Source: Methanosarcinales archaeon (GTDB taxonomy: Archaea; Halobacteriota; Syntropharchaeia; Alkanophagales; Methanospirareceae). Taken from it: 7,724 bases of DNA. Numbering within the stretch: the first letter of the stretch is position 1; the number at the start of each line of letters is the position of its first letter. Below are positions 1 through 6,024 of this stretch, in pieces. The stretch lies in assembly GCA_030621945.1 (NCBI GenBank), contig JAUXGS010000038.1:1-7724 (forward strand). The letters are read 5' to 3'. Under the pieces are notes generated by a model. The model was not told the DNA's origin. It saw nothing but the letters and a program-made list of their open reading frames with translations, and did no database searches. The position numbers were made by a program, and so were the translations under genes.

Positions 1-639
1 GATGTAAGATACGTGGCGTTAGTGGTATTTTATTGCGCTGTAATCTGGTCAGCAGGGTATCTAAAGAGGATGCACGAGGATTATACTGCATTATCAGAGA
101 AGAGAACACTCCTGCATATCGTATCGCCACTTCTATTCCCCCGGGGTAAAAAGTTGAAGGAGATGAGCGTGAGGGAGTTATTGGGCTCGGTGATAATGGA
201 TGAGCGGACCTTGATAGTGATAATAGCTCTGACCTTCTTATGGCGAATATTCATAACTCTTGATAGACAGATAGCGCTCTGGGAAAGTGCATGCTCAGGT
301 GTAGCCCTCGTTATAATGGGCTGGCTCTTTCTCGCTTATATCTGTTCCATGCCCGGTAAAGTGAGGGACTGGCCTGAATTGGTTAAGGTTTATCACGGAA
401 TTTCCACTGGCATAATTGCCATAAACATCTACGTTATTGTTTACTATGCGATGAGATGGTATGGATTGGCGGGCTTGGGGGGCGTTACGGAAGCTTATGT
501 GCCGCTTGATTTCGTTTTTGGAGATATAAGCTATTTTACATTGGTGATATTCTATTGTGCTTCGATAGCATTGTCGAAATATCTAAAAAGGGCGTATGAT
601 GGGTATTCCTTGCTATCCACGGAAGTATCGAAGGCGTAA
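1..639 (+). CDS. Two-module four-helix membrane protein, 3' part (5'-truncated by window edge)
   Basis: The frame is open from the first base (DVRYVALVVFYC...), and that opening aligns with the last helix of the first module in the two complete paralogues at 1510 and 3641. The true start therefore lies upstream of the window; the GTG at 13 is inside a helix and is not a start. Visible are 212 residues: about 25 residues of an N-type module's fourth helix ending in GYLKRMHEDY, a linker of about 35 residues (longer than in the paralogues, with RGKKLKEMS), then a complete C-type module of four predicted helices. The module carries the family marks FLWR, LDRQIALWES, ACSG, MGW, INIYV, YYAMRWY and FYC...LSKYLKRA. 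It is an integral membrane protein of unknown function in a family I do not recognise. The stop is TAA, with a T6 run about 60 bases further on. Confidence 0.9.
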   Translation, partial: DVRYVALVVFYCAVIWSAGYLKRMHEDYTALSEKRTLLHIVSPLLFPRGKKLKEMSVRELLGSVIMDERTLIVIIALTFLWRIFITLDRQIALWESACSGVALVIMGWLFLAYICSMPGKVRDWPELVKVYHGISTGIIAINIYVIVYYAMRWYGLAGLGGVTEAYVPLDFVFGDISYFTLVIFYCASIALSKYLKRAYDGYSLLSTEVSKA

Positions 640-700
640 TAGTATATGTTAAAGTTCATTAAACGTCACAAACACCCATTCTGCGGACAAAAATACTTCC

Positions 701-706
701 TTTTTT
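701..706 (+). terminator. T6 run downstream of the first membrane-protein gene
   Basis: A run of six T (CTTCCTTTTTTC) lies 62 bases after the TAA stop. Archaeal RNA polymerase can terminate at T-runs without a hairpin, and no hairpin is visible just upstream. This is a candidate on composition and position only. Confidence 0.3.
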
Positions 707-723
707 CAAAGATTCAAACCACT

Positions 724-865
724 AAATCCTAATAAGTCCTTACAGGGCTTGGGGAGTCGTGGGCGGAGCGCATAACTAAACAAATCTAAATACCGAAATC
801 CAAAAATGTTTTGGTCGTTTGGACTTTGAATTTTGGGATTGTTTCGAATTTAGATATTAGGATTT
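724..865. repeat. Interspersed-repeat-like element with 11-bp inverted ends
   Basis: The ends are perfect inverted repeats: AAATCCTAATA (724-734) and TATTAGGATTT (855-865). Inside are further symmetric pairs: ATCTAAAT (784-791) with ATTTAGAT (848-855), and CCAAAA (800-805) with TTTTGG (809-814) around a 3-base loop. No frame in it looks coding. The wording (GTTTCGAATTTAG, TATTAGGATTT, TTTTGGTCGTTTGG) resembles a noncoding AT-rich repeat I have seen scattered in many uncultured bacterial and archaeal genomes; that is recollection, not a search. A related fragment is at 2474-2507. The middle (about 745-775) is a more GC-rich patch I cannot explain. No clear target-site duplication is visible. 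Confidence 0.5.
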
Positions 866-891
866 TCCACACTTTATCGAGCAGCTTTAAC

Positions 892-1125
892 CTACCATGC
901 CCAGTTATAAAGCATCTGTATTATATACGCAGACATACCGAGAAGAAGGAAAATGAGCGACAGTAAAATACCGAGGTGATAACCCAAGCTCTCCACCTCC
1001 ACCTCGGGACAGCTTTTCTTTATTAATTCTATCGTTTCTTGATCCTGCGAACCCATCATGAGTTCCATCGCTTTCCCGGGGCATCTAATAAAGCATTTTA
1101 ATGCAACAATAATTTTGCTTCCCAT
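892..1125 (-). CDS. Small single-pass membrane protein, function unknown
   Basis: This 77-residue protein is supported mainly by a very good Shine-Dalgarno sequence: AGGAGG (1135-1140 on the minus strand) ends 9 bases before the ATG at 1125. Another ATG four bases upstream is out of frame. The first 48 residues are soluble, with cysteines at 11, 15 and 39 (CFIRC ... KSCPE) and an acidic stretch EVEVES. Residues about 49-70 form one strongly hydrophobic helix (LGILLSLIFLLLGMSAYII), followed by a short aromatic tail LYNWAW. The protein is probably a C-tail-anchored membrane protein with its N-terminal part in the cytoplasm. It is transcribed against its neighbours and has its own promoter-like region. 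I recognise no family. The CxxxC pair plus a third Cys could bind a metal or form disulfides, but this is not shown. Confidence 0.7.
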   Translation of the reverse strand: MGSKIIVALKCFIRCPGKAMELMMGSQDQETIELIKKSCPEVEVESLGYHLGILLSLIFLLLGMSAYIIQMLYNWAW

Positions 1126-1153
1126 TCATTCTTACCTCCTGCCACTGGTATCC

Positions 1154-1192
1154 CACGTATTTATAGTATAATGTTATACGTGATATAAATAA
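1154..1192 (-). promoter_or_regulatory. Box A promoter with 7-bp inverted repeat, for the small membrane-protein gene
   Basis: On the minus strand TTTATATC (1182-1189) is a good archaeal TATA box, which would place transcription start near 1160 and leave a leader of about 35 bases that includes the AGGAGG site. A perfect inverted repeat, CACGTAT (1154-1160) and ATACGTG (1176-1182), spans the stretch from box A to the predicted start, where archaeal repressors often bind. A second TATA-like sequence (TATAAATA, 1158-1165) lies too close to the Shine-Dalgarno to serve the same start. Confidence 0.4.
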
Positions 1193-1267
1193 GGGACATA
1201 AGAGTATTATCGATTTACTCCTCTTTACATTCCATCTTTTATATACTTTTTGGATATTTCCCGATGT

Positions 1268-1307
1268 TTATGAGGGGTTTTCAAAATCCTTCCTCATAAT
1301 CGTTTTT
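1268..1307. repeat. 8-bp inverted repeat followed by T5
   Basis: TTATGAGG (1268-1275) and CCTCATAA (1292-1299) are perfect complements with a 16-base loop, and TTTTT follows at 1303-1307. It could be a hairpin terminator or a protein-binding dyad. There is no plus-strand gene close upstream for it to terminate, which favours a regulatory role or chance. Confidence 0.3.
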
Positions 1308-1323
1308 ATATTTGTTTATAAAG
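1308..1323. repeat. Upstream copy of promoter-like 16-mer
   Basis: ATATTTGTTTATAAAG. It matches the copy at 1458-1473 in 15 of 16 bases, and both follow a TTTATAT-like stretch. GTTTATAAAG is a plausible archaeal box A, so this may be a second plus-strand start site about 150 bases upstream of the main one. Confidence 0.45.
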
Positions 1324-1346
1324 TTTTGGTGGTGTTTCATCATAGG

Positions 1347-1430
1347 TTAAAATTCGCCTCCAACTGTGCAGATACAATTTCAACCACATTCGTCCTTTAC
1401 AGCACAGCAGTTGCTACATTTCCAACCCAT
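1347..1430 (-). pseudogene. Cysteine-rich zinc-ribbon-like mini-ORF interrupted by an in-frame TGA
   Basis: From the ATG at 1430 the minus strand reads MGWKCSNCCAVKDECG, then TGA (1380-1382), then in the same frame NCICTVGGEF and TAA. Seven of 26 sense codons are Cys, and the opening WKCSNC and the ending GGEF resemble rubredoxin or zinc-ribbon mini-proteins (WKCxxCG ... CxxCGGEF). TGA is used as an ordinary stop by three genes here, so general recoding is unlikely. Options are a decayed small metal-binding protein, a 16-residue peptide, a sequencing error in a Cys (TGT/TGC) or Trp codon, or selenocysteine; the last is rare in archaea and I see no SECIS element. A minus-strand AT-rich box lies about 20 bases upstream. 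The frame may also be coincidental. Confidence 0.3.
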
Positions 1431-1443
1431 GAAGAAATCAGAA

Positions 1444-1473
1444 TATATTTATATGTAATATTCGTTTATAAAG
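1444..1473 (+). promoter_or_regulatory. Likely promoter of the membrane-protein gene at 1510
   Basis: Two TATA candidates lie here: ATTTATATG (about 1447-1455) and GTTTATAAAG (1464-1473). The second is part of a 16-mer, ATATTCGTTTATAAAG (1458-1473), repeated at 1308-1323. The expected starts would be near 1478 or 1494, giving a leader of 16-32 bases. No clear Shine-Dalgarno precedes the ATG. Confidence 0.45.
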
Positions 1474-1509
1474 AGTGAGATAGATAAGGGATGGGGGCTT
1501 CAGATAAAG

Positions 1510-2463
1510 ATGGGCGTAAAAGAAACTTTTGAAAAAGTGATGACGGACAAGCGAGCGTTGGCAGTGATAATAGTCGCAGCGATTTTGTGGCGAACCGCTA
1601 TGAGCCTTGACAAACAGATAGCGCCTTGGGAAAGTATCTGCTCGGGTGTTGCTCTTATCATATTGGGCTGGTATCTCTTCGCTTACCTCTATTCCCTGTC
1701 CCGGGAAGAGACGAGCTGGTTAATCTCGAATAAGGTGGCTCAGGGGCTTGCCATTAGCCTCATCTCCCTAAACGTTTACGTTCTTATTTACTATGGAATG
1801 AGATGGTACAGGTTACTTTCTACTACAGAAGCATATCTGCCTTATGATTTACTCTTAAGGAATGTAAGATTTCTCATGTTAGTGTTGGCTTATTGTGGAA
1901 CAATCTGGGCGATAGGCTATCTAAGAAAGATGCACGATAATTACGTGTTGGTGACCGAAGAAATGCCGGGGATGCGAAAAGCTGCCGGGTCAGAAGCATT
2001 TGTAAAAATAATAGCCGATGACCGAACAGTAATAGCAATAATAGGGATAGCGTTTTTTTGGCGGGCATTCACAAGCCTTGACAAACAGATAGCGCCCTGG
2101 GAAAGTATGTGCTCTGGTGTTGCTCTTATCATACTGGGCTGGGCTCTCTTTGGTTACATAAATTCGCTGACGATGAGAACAATCAGACCAAGTGTTGCAA
2201 AGATTTATCATGGGATTGCCATTACTCTATTCGCTATAAACATCTATGTTATTGCTTACTACATAATGCGGTGGTATAGATTAGCGGGCTTTGCAGGTAT
2301 AGAAGAAGCGTTGATGCCGCTGGATTTTGTCTTCCGAGATATAAGATTTTGCATGATAGTGATATTCTATTGCACAGCAATAGCGTTGTCTAAATATCTG
2401 GAAAGGGCATCAGCGGAGTGTGAGTATTTGATTAAAAAAGGAGAAAAGACGTATAAGGAGTGA
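1510..2463 (+). CDS. Two-module, eight-helix integral membrane protein (family not recognised)
   Basis: The 317-residue protein consists of two copies of one four-helix module: residues about 8-145 and 165-302, joined by a linker of about 20 residues. Predicted helices are near 15-32, 42-62, 74-96, 118-137 and 172-190, 199-220, 230-253, 278-297. Each module repeats the same landmarks: DxR before helix 1, LWR or FWR ending it, SLDKQIAPWES leading into helix 2, CSGVALIILGW within it, NxYV...YYxMRWY ending helix 3, and a Cys inside helix 4. The N-module ends GYLRKMHDNY and the C-module SKYLERA. No enzymatic motif or transporter signature is recognised. The ATG at 1510 was chosen because it sits just before the conserved start and matches the paralogue at 3641. 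It may be read with the CBS gene, although the 140-base gap and a T6 run at 2562 allow separate transcription. Confidence 0.92.
   Translation: MGVKETFEKVMTDKRALAVIIVAAILWRTAMSLDKQIAPWESICSGVALIILGWYLFAYLYSLSREETSWLISNKVAQGLAISLISLNVYVLIYYGMRWYRLLSTTEAYLPYDLLLRNVRFLMLVLAYCGTIWAIGYLRKMHDNYVLVTEEMPGMRKAAGSEAFVKIIADDRTVIAIIGIAFFWRAFTSLDKQIAPWESMCSGVALIILGWALFGYINSLTMRTIRPSVAKIYHGIAITLFAINIYVIAYYIMRWYRLAGFAGIEEALMPLDFVFRDIRFCMIVIFYCTAIALSKYLERASAECEYLIKKGEKTYKE
1603..1680 (+). repeat. Intragenic repeat, copy 1 (helix 1-2 loop and helix 2, N-module)
   Basis: It matches 2074-2151 in 71 of 78 bases, including most third codon positions, whereas the bases on either side are clearly less alike. It encodes SLDKQIAPWES through GWYLF. 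This pattern suggests recent conversion between the two modules of the same gene. Confidence 0.7.
2074..2151 (+). repeat. Intragenic repeat, copy 2 (C-module)
   Basis: This is the partner of 1603-1680 at an offset of 471 bases (157 codons), in the same frame. The seven differences are spread along the segment. Confidence 0.7.
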
Positions 2464-2473
2464 TATTCACATA

Positions 2474-2507
2474 TTTAGGATTTCGGATTTAGTGTTTAGA
2501 ATTTCCG
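2474..2507. repeat. Fragment of the same AT-rich interspersed repeat
   Basis: ATTTAGGATTTCGGATTTAG followed by TGTTTAGAATTTCC lies just after the stop at 2463. It shares TTAGGATTT with 858-865 and GGATTTAGTG with the reverse complement of 716-729. Another short echo, ATTTAGGATT, follows the stop of the gene ending at 4573. It is noncoding, and its position right after genes may be chance or insertion preference. Confidence 0.4.
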
Positions 2508-2561
2508 TCCGCAAGAGATTGAGCAATTACGAGGAACAAGAGGGATTTTCTATTTGCGTTG

Positions 2562-2567
2562 TTTTTT
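2562..2567 (+). terminator. T6 run between the 1510 and 2604 genes
   Basis: GTTTTTTATTAATA lies 99 bases after the stop at 2463. It may terminate that transcript, or TTTTTATTA may act as a weak box A for the next gene, with an expected start near 2595. The sequence does not decide between these. Confidence 0.25.
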
Positions 2568-2603
2568 ATTAATACTGCCAATATATAATGGGTAGGAAAA
2601 GCT

Positions 2604-3596
2604 ATGGCTTGGCGGAGAGGCATTTTAATTTTGTTTCCGAGAGTCATAGGAGTCTTGGTTGTCTCCGGCTTCCTGAAACATAAGAGAAAAACATCCTCGG
2701 AAAGAGAAATAGTAAGGTTTGAGGCTAGTAAGAAGAATGGAAGGATAAAGGTATCCGGCTCCTTTGAAATAACAACCTTCCAGAAATGGTGCAGAATAGG
2801 GCTCATCTTCAGGTTTAGTGAGACGGTTAAGTGGTACGAATATGTCCCCTCTCTTGGATCGCAATTCAACAAATACAAGTTATCAATCAACGATCGCATG
2901 GGGAATTGCTTGTTCAGCGAGGATAGGTCATTTATGGAGTTCATTTCACTTTTCAAGACGACTTATACTGGTCGGCGGTATTTGGGAAGATACACTGCAA
3001 CCCACAAGGGCAATGTGGCAATATTAGATTTCATACCGCCGGGTCCTGGAAGCTATGAACTTGATTTTGATCTGGTTACAGATGAGGAGTTTTCGGAACC
3101 AGGGCATGAGAGAAAGACTTCTTTTCAAGAACTCGCTCTGTATGTTAGTGAGGGGGTAGATCCCATGGAAGACCCGGAATATCCACATAAGCGAGTTGAT
3201 TTGATGACAGTTAGAGATATAATAACACGTCCAGTCATTGCTGAGGATGAAGAGGCTTTGGTCACTGAGATAGCGAAGGATATGGCAGAACTGGGGATAG
3301 GGAGTGTAGTTATAACAAAAGAAGGTAAACCCGCAGGAATTATTACTGAGCGCGACATAGCATTGAAAGTTATATTAAAGAATAAAAGAGCAAGCGAGGT
3401 AAAAGCAAAAGAAATAATGGCATTCCCTTTGGTAACCATCGAGCCAGAGGTATCAGTAGACGAAGTGTGCAAGCTCGCAGCGAAGAAGCGCATAAAGAGA
3501 CTGCCGGTGGTTGAAAATGGGGTGCTCGTGGGCATTGTTAGTCTTCGAGACCTGTTGACAAAAAAGCCGGAGTATGTAAGGGAATTCTATTTCTAA
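2604..3596 (+). CDS. Membrane-anchored protein with beta-rich domain and C-terminal CBS-domain pair
   Basis: The 330 residues divide into three parts. Residues 6-24 are one hydrophobic helix (ILILFPRVIGVLVVSGFL) followed by KHKRK, likely an uncleaved anchor with the rest in the cytoplasm, where CBS domains work. Residues about 35-185 are an unrecognised domain of alternating hydrophobic strands (RIKVSGSFEI, CRIGLIFRF, NVAILDFIPPGPGSYELDF) that looks like a beta-sandwich. Residues about 199-256 and 266-320 are two CBS domains: LMTVRDIITRP...GIGSVVITKEGKPAGIITERDI and KEIMAFPLVTIEP...IKRLPVVENGVLVGIVSLRDLL, written here in part. The T-x-x-D type ligand motifs (ITERD, VSLRD) are present, so adenine-nucleotide binding is likely by family knowledge. 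The ATG at 2604 has only a weak upstream GGTAGG. The next gene starts 44 bases on, so co-transcription is likely. Confidence 0.88.
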   Translation: MAWRRGILILFPRVIGVLVVSGFLKHKRKTSSEREIVRFEASKKNGRIKVSGSFEITTFQKWCRIGLIFRFSETVKWYEYVPSLGSQFNKYKLSINDRMGNCLFSEDRSFMEFISLFKTTYTGRRYLGRYTATHKGNVAILDFIPPGPGSYELDFDLVTDEEFSEPGHERKTSFQELALYVSEGVDPMEDPEYPHKRVDLMTVRDIITRPVIAEDEEALVTEIAKDMAELGIGSVVITKEGKPAGIITERDIALKVILKNKRASEVKAKEIMAFPLVTIEPEVSVDEVCKLAAKKRIKRLPVVENGVLVGIVSLRDLLTKKPEYVREFYF

Positions 3597-3640
3597 ATAA
3601 AGATATCCCAGATTATTGACCAATTACAGCAGAAAAGAGA

Positions 3641-4573
3641 ATGAGAGAATACATATTCAAGGTAATAACAGATGCACGAATATTAATAGTAATAGCAGGC
3701 ATAGCGCTTTTTTGGCGTTCACTGGTAAGCCTCGATAAGACTGAAGCCCTTTGGGAATGTATCTGCTCAGGTATTTCTCTTTTCATAATTGGCTGGGCTC
3801 TCTTCGCTTACATGTGTTCCATGTCTCGGAAACAGACGAGCTGGCCAGTTACAAATAAGATTTATCATTGGGTCGCCATCTGCCTTTTCGTTCTAAATAT
3901 TTATGTTGCTATTTACTATGGAATGAGGTGGGTGGGGTTACTGCACGTAGAAGTTTCTCTGCTGCAGGATTCTATTTTAAGGGACGTAAGATATATCCTG
4001 TTCGTGACGTTTTATTGTGCGATAATGTGGTCTGCTCGGTATTTTAGAGGGATGCACGAGAATTACAGATCGCTAATCAAAGAAAGACCGAAGAAGCCTG
4101 CAAAGAGCATGAAAGAATTCTTATTCGGAGTAATAACGAATGAACGAACATTAATAGCGGTAATAGCAGCAGCGATTTTGTGGCGAGTAGTTATAAGCAG
4201 TGATAACAACATAACCTTCTGGGAAAGTATGTGTTCAGCTCTTACCCTCATCATAATGGGCTGGTTTCTCTTCGGTTACATAAGTGCATTAACAGTGAAG
4301 GCGAAGGCAACATCAGATTTGACTAAAGCATGCTATGGAGTTGCACTTAGTCTATGCGCTATAAACGTTTATGCTATTTTTTACTACGGAATGAGATGGT
4401 ATGAATTGATATTCATAGTCCGGGAAAATGTGCCTGAAATTTATGTGCCTCAGCCACTGGATTTGGTCTTTAAAGGGATAAGATATGTCATGTTAGTGCT
4501 ATTTTTTTGTACGGCAATAGTGTTATCGAAATATCTAAAAAGGGCGCACGAGGACTATACAGTACCGAAATAG
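3641..4573 (+). CDS. Two-module, eight-helix integral membrane protein, paralogue of the 1510 gene
   Basis: This 310-residue protein has the same architecture as the 1510 product: modules at about 7-143 and 163-306, each with four predicted helices. Landmarks are LFWR, SLDKTEALWE, CICSG, IIGW, LNIYVAIYYGMRW and FYCAIMWSARYFRGMHENY in the N-module, and ILWR, SSDNNITFWES, MCSA, IMGW, INVYAIFYYGMRWY and FFCTAIVLSKYLKRAHEDY in the C-module. The second module is more diverged (SSDNN replaces SLDKQ) and has a longer helix 3-4 loop (FIVRENVPEIYVPQP). The linker is short and basic (KERPKKPAKSMKE). The start is the first ATG before the conserved ITDAR and has no good Shine-Dalgarno. The 44-base gap and absence of a clear box A suggest it is transcribed with the CBS gene. 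It converges on the ATPase gene, with 47 bases between stops. Function unknown. Confidence 0.92.
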   Translation: MREYIFKVITDARILIVIAGIALFWRSLVSLDKTEALWECICSGISLFIIGWALFAYMCSMSRKQTSWPVTNKIYHWVAICLFVLNIYVAIYYGMRWVGLLHVEVSLLQDSILRDVRYILFVTFYCAIMWSARYFRGMHENYRSLIKERPKKPAKSMKEFLFGVITNERTLIAVIAAAILWRVVISSDNNITFWESMCSALTLIIMGWFLFGYISALTVKAKATSDLTKACYGVALSLCAINVYAIFYYGMRWYELIFIVRENVPEIYVPQPLDLVFKGIRYVMLVLFFCTAIVLSKYLKRAHEDYTVPK

Positions 4574-4620
4574 TATTTAGGATTAAAGTACAGAAGAGAA
4601 CTTATTTTTACACTACATCC

Positions 4621-6024
4621 TCACACAAAAGGAGTGAGTTTTAACTTGAGAGTTTCTTCGGTAATGATATTTTCGAGGCAATGTAATTTGGTATCCGGGC
4701 GGTTGCAATAAAGGATAACACTCCTGTCGAGCACAGCCAACTTAAAGCGATTTGTTACCATCTCACCCAGCCCTTTTTCACCAACTACACCCCGGGGCGG
4801 CATTCCAAATACTCCTACGTTTCCTGACTCCCGTAACTCAGGTATCCAATATGCGAACAACTCTAACGTCTCCTCAAGGTTGCCCAGCGTTTTCAAACGA
4901 TATTGAAACTCCAACAAATCCGTCCCAATAACCACCATGACCGGTGGTTTTAACTTAGAAATGAAATCTGAGAATATTGGGAGATCTTCATCCATTGACA
5001 GCCCTTCTAAAACTTCCACATTCTCTCTTACTTCTCTCATCTCCCTCCTTATCTCAAAGACTGTGAGATACTTCAGATAATCCTTCTCCTTTACGAAGGG
5101 CAATATACCCCGCCTTAACCGCCGCTCATCCCACCCACTACTTGGGATCACCACGCAATGATTCCTTTGCTTTATACTGTTTATAATCATGTGAGCGACG
5201 ATAGATTGATAGCCCAAGAGAGATAAATCATCTCCATATTCTATCATGGCGGTGCTTCCCTTGCTTAATCCACCACCTACAATCTTATCTAATTCTTCGC
5301 ACCCCGTAGATAGATGCGTGGTAGTATTTGGCACAACCTCTACTCTTCTTTGTTTCTCTACTTTCCTCCTCTCGAAAGGCGGGAAAAAACGAAATCTGCC
5401 ACCATCTAAGGTAAACCCATATTTGTGCTGGTCTATTCTGGTGCCTCTTAGTTTCTTTACTACCAGTTCCCTTGCCCTTCGGCAATCTATGTCTATGCGT
5501 GCCATTTCTACTATTCCATCAACGAGATAATCAAGCATGGTCGTGTCAGTTCTTTCTAATACGAGTATCAAATTCATCTTGTATTCCGTTGCGTAATTCC
5601 TTACCAGGTTGGTTATCGCAGCCTCCAGCTCTTCTATCTTCTCCTTTTCTTCCGCTGCTGTTATCGCCTCCCAGCTATCAATGACGAGTGTGGCAGGTTT
5701 CTCCGCCTCCTCCACCCCCAATTTCTCGTAAAGAGTCTCAGAGAAAGAGCGCAATCCCGTAAAACCTTTTGATGAAGGATATAACTTGGTTGCATCTATC
5801 ACGTTCACGGAGTCTGCACGTTCCTCCAGCCATGGAAAATGCTCGTAAAGAGTAGGAAGTGAAACCCTTGTTGAAAGATATACGGCATTTTCGCCCCCGA
5901 ACTCGGTGAGAATTTCCAGAGCGAGCATCGTCTTCCCTGTTCCCGGCTCGCCCTTTAACAGCAGCGAGTAGCCGACCCCCGGCGATAGCGCTTCACTTAA
6001 TTCAGGCGGTATTCTATTTTTCAT
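4621..6024 (-). CDS. GvpD/KaiC-like RecA-superfamily ATPase, downstream copy
   Basis: The 467-residue protein has an N-terminal RecA-type ATPase domain (about 1-230) and a second, degenerate copy (about 235-467). Walker A is GEPGTGKT (25-32), Walker B is LVIDSWE (113-119, Asp116), and STRVSLP and KLRGTRIDQHKYGFTLDGGR (191-210) are typical of archaeal GvpD/KaiC-like proteins. The second domain begins in KaiC style (STGCEELDKIVGGGLSKGS, 239-257), but its P-loop position reads EYGDDLSLLGY, so it should not bind ATP by a normal Walker A. Such proteins are cytoplasmic and regulatory; GvpD itself represses gas-vesicle genes, but no gvp genes are here. The ATG at 6024 was chosen because MKNRIPPE aligns with the paralogue's MESRIPPE; a TTG 33 bases upstream is less likely. 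No Shine-Dalgarno is seen. It may be read from the paralogue's promoter across 160 bases, or from ATTATTTGTATAG near 6089. Confidence 0.88.
   Translation of the reverse strand: MKNRIPPELSEALSPGVGYSLLLKGEPGTGKTMLALEILTEFGGENAVYLSTRVSLPTLYEHFPWLEERADSVNVIDATKLYPSSKGFTGLRSFSETLYEKLGVEEAEKPATLVIDSWEAITAAEEKEKIEELEAAITNLVRNYATEYKMNLILVLERTDTTMLDYLVDGIVEMARIDIDCRRARELVVKKLRGTRIDQHKYGFTLDGGRFRFFPPFERRKVEKQRRVEVVPNTTTHLSTGCEELDKIVGGGLSKGSTAMIEYGDDLSLLGYQSIVAHMIINSIKQRNHCVVIPSSGWDERRLRRGILPFVKEKDYLKYLTVFEIRREMREVRENVEVLEGLSMDEDLPIFSDFISKLKPPVMVVIGTDLLEFQYRLKTLGNLEETLELFAYWIPELRESGNVGVFGMPPRGVVGEKGLGEMVTNRFKLAVLDRSVILYCNRPDTKLHCLENIITEETLKLKLTPFV
4676..4736 (-). repeat. Near-identical 61-base segment shared with 6240-6300
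   Basis: It differs from 6240-6300 at one base (4702 G versus A on the plus strand). It encodes the C-terminal signature around YCNRPDTKLHCLEN. Silent positions are also conserved, beyond what protein constraint requires. Confidence 0.75.

Larger units (their letters stand above)
1126..1509. other. 384-base gene-poor regulatory region
   Basis: From left to right this stretch holds the ribosome binding site and promoter of the minus-strand small gene, an 8-bp inverted repeat (1268-1299), two copies of a promoter-like 16-mer exactly 150 bases apart, a minus-strand cysteine-rich frame interrupted by TGA (1347-1430), and the likely promoter of the plus-strand gene at 1510. I see no other coding frame, tRNA or CRISPR structure in it. 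Confidence 0.6.

Noticed and set aside
646..732. 28-codon plus-strand frame beginning MLKFIKRHKHPFC
   Set aside because: No ribosome binding site, no recognisable pattern, and it runs into the repeat-like element.
745..775. GC-rich patch as a possible small RNA or tRNA
   Set aside because: No cloverleaf, no stable stem and no promoter of its own could be drawn.
2489..2956. 155-residue minus-strand frame opposite the CBS gene
   Set aside because: It lies over the CBS-protein gene, whose domains are recognisable; the antisense product shows no domain and no ribosome binding site.
3125..3535. 136-residue minus-strand frame
   Set aside because: It is the antisense of the CBS-domain coding region; its Ser/Thr-rich composition is typical of a shadow frame.
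5246..5684. Plus-strand frames of 94 and 70 residues
   Set aside because: Antisense to the conserved ATPase domain; low-complexity Pro/Leu/Ser composition and no start signals.
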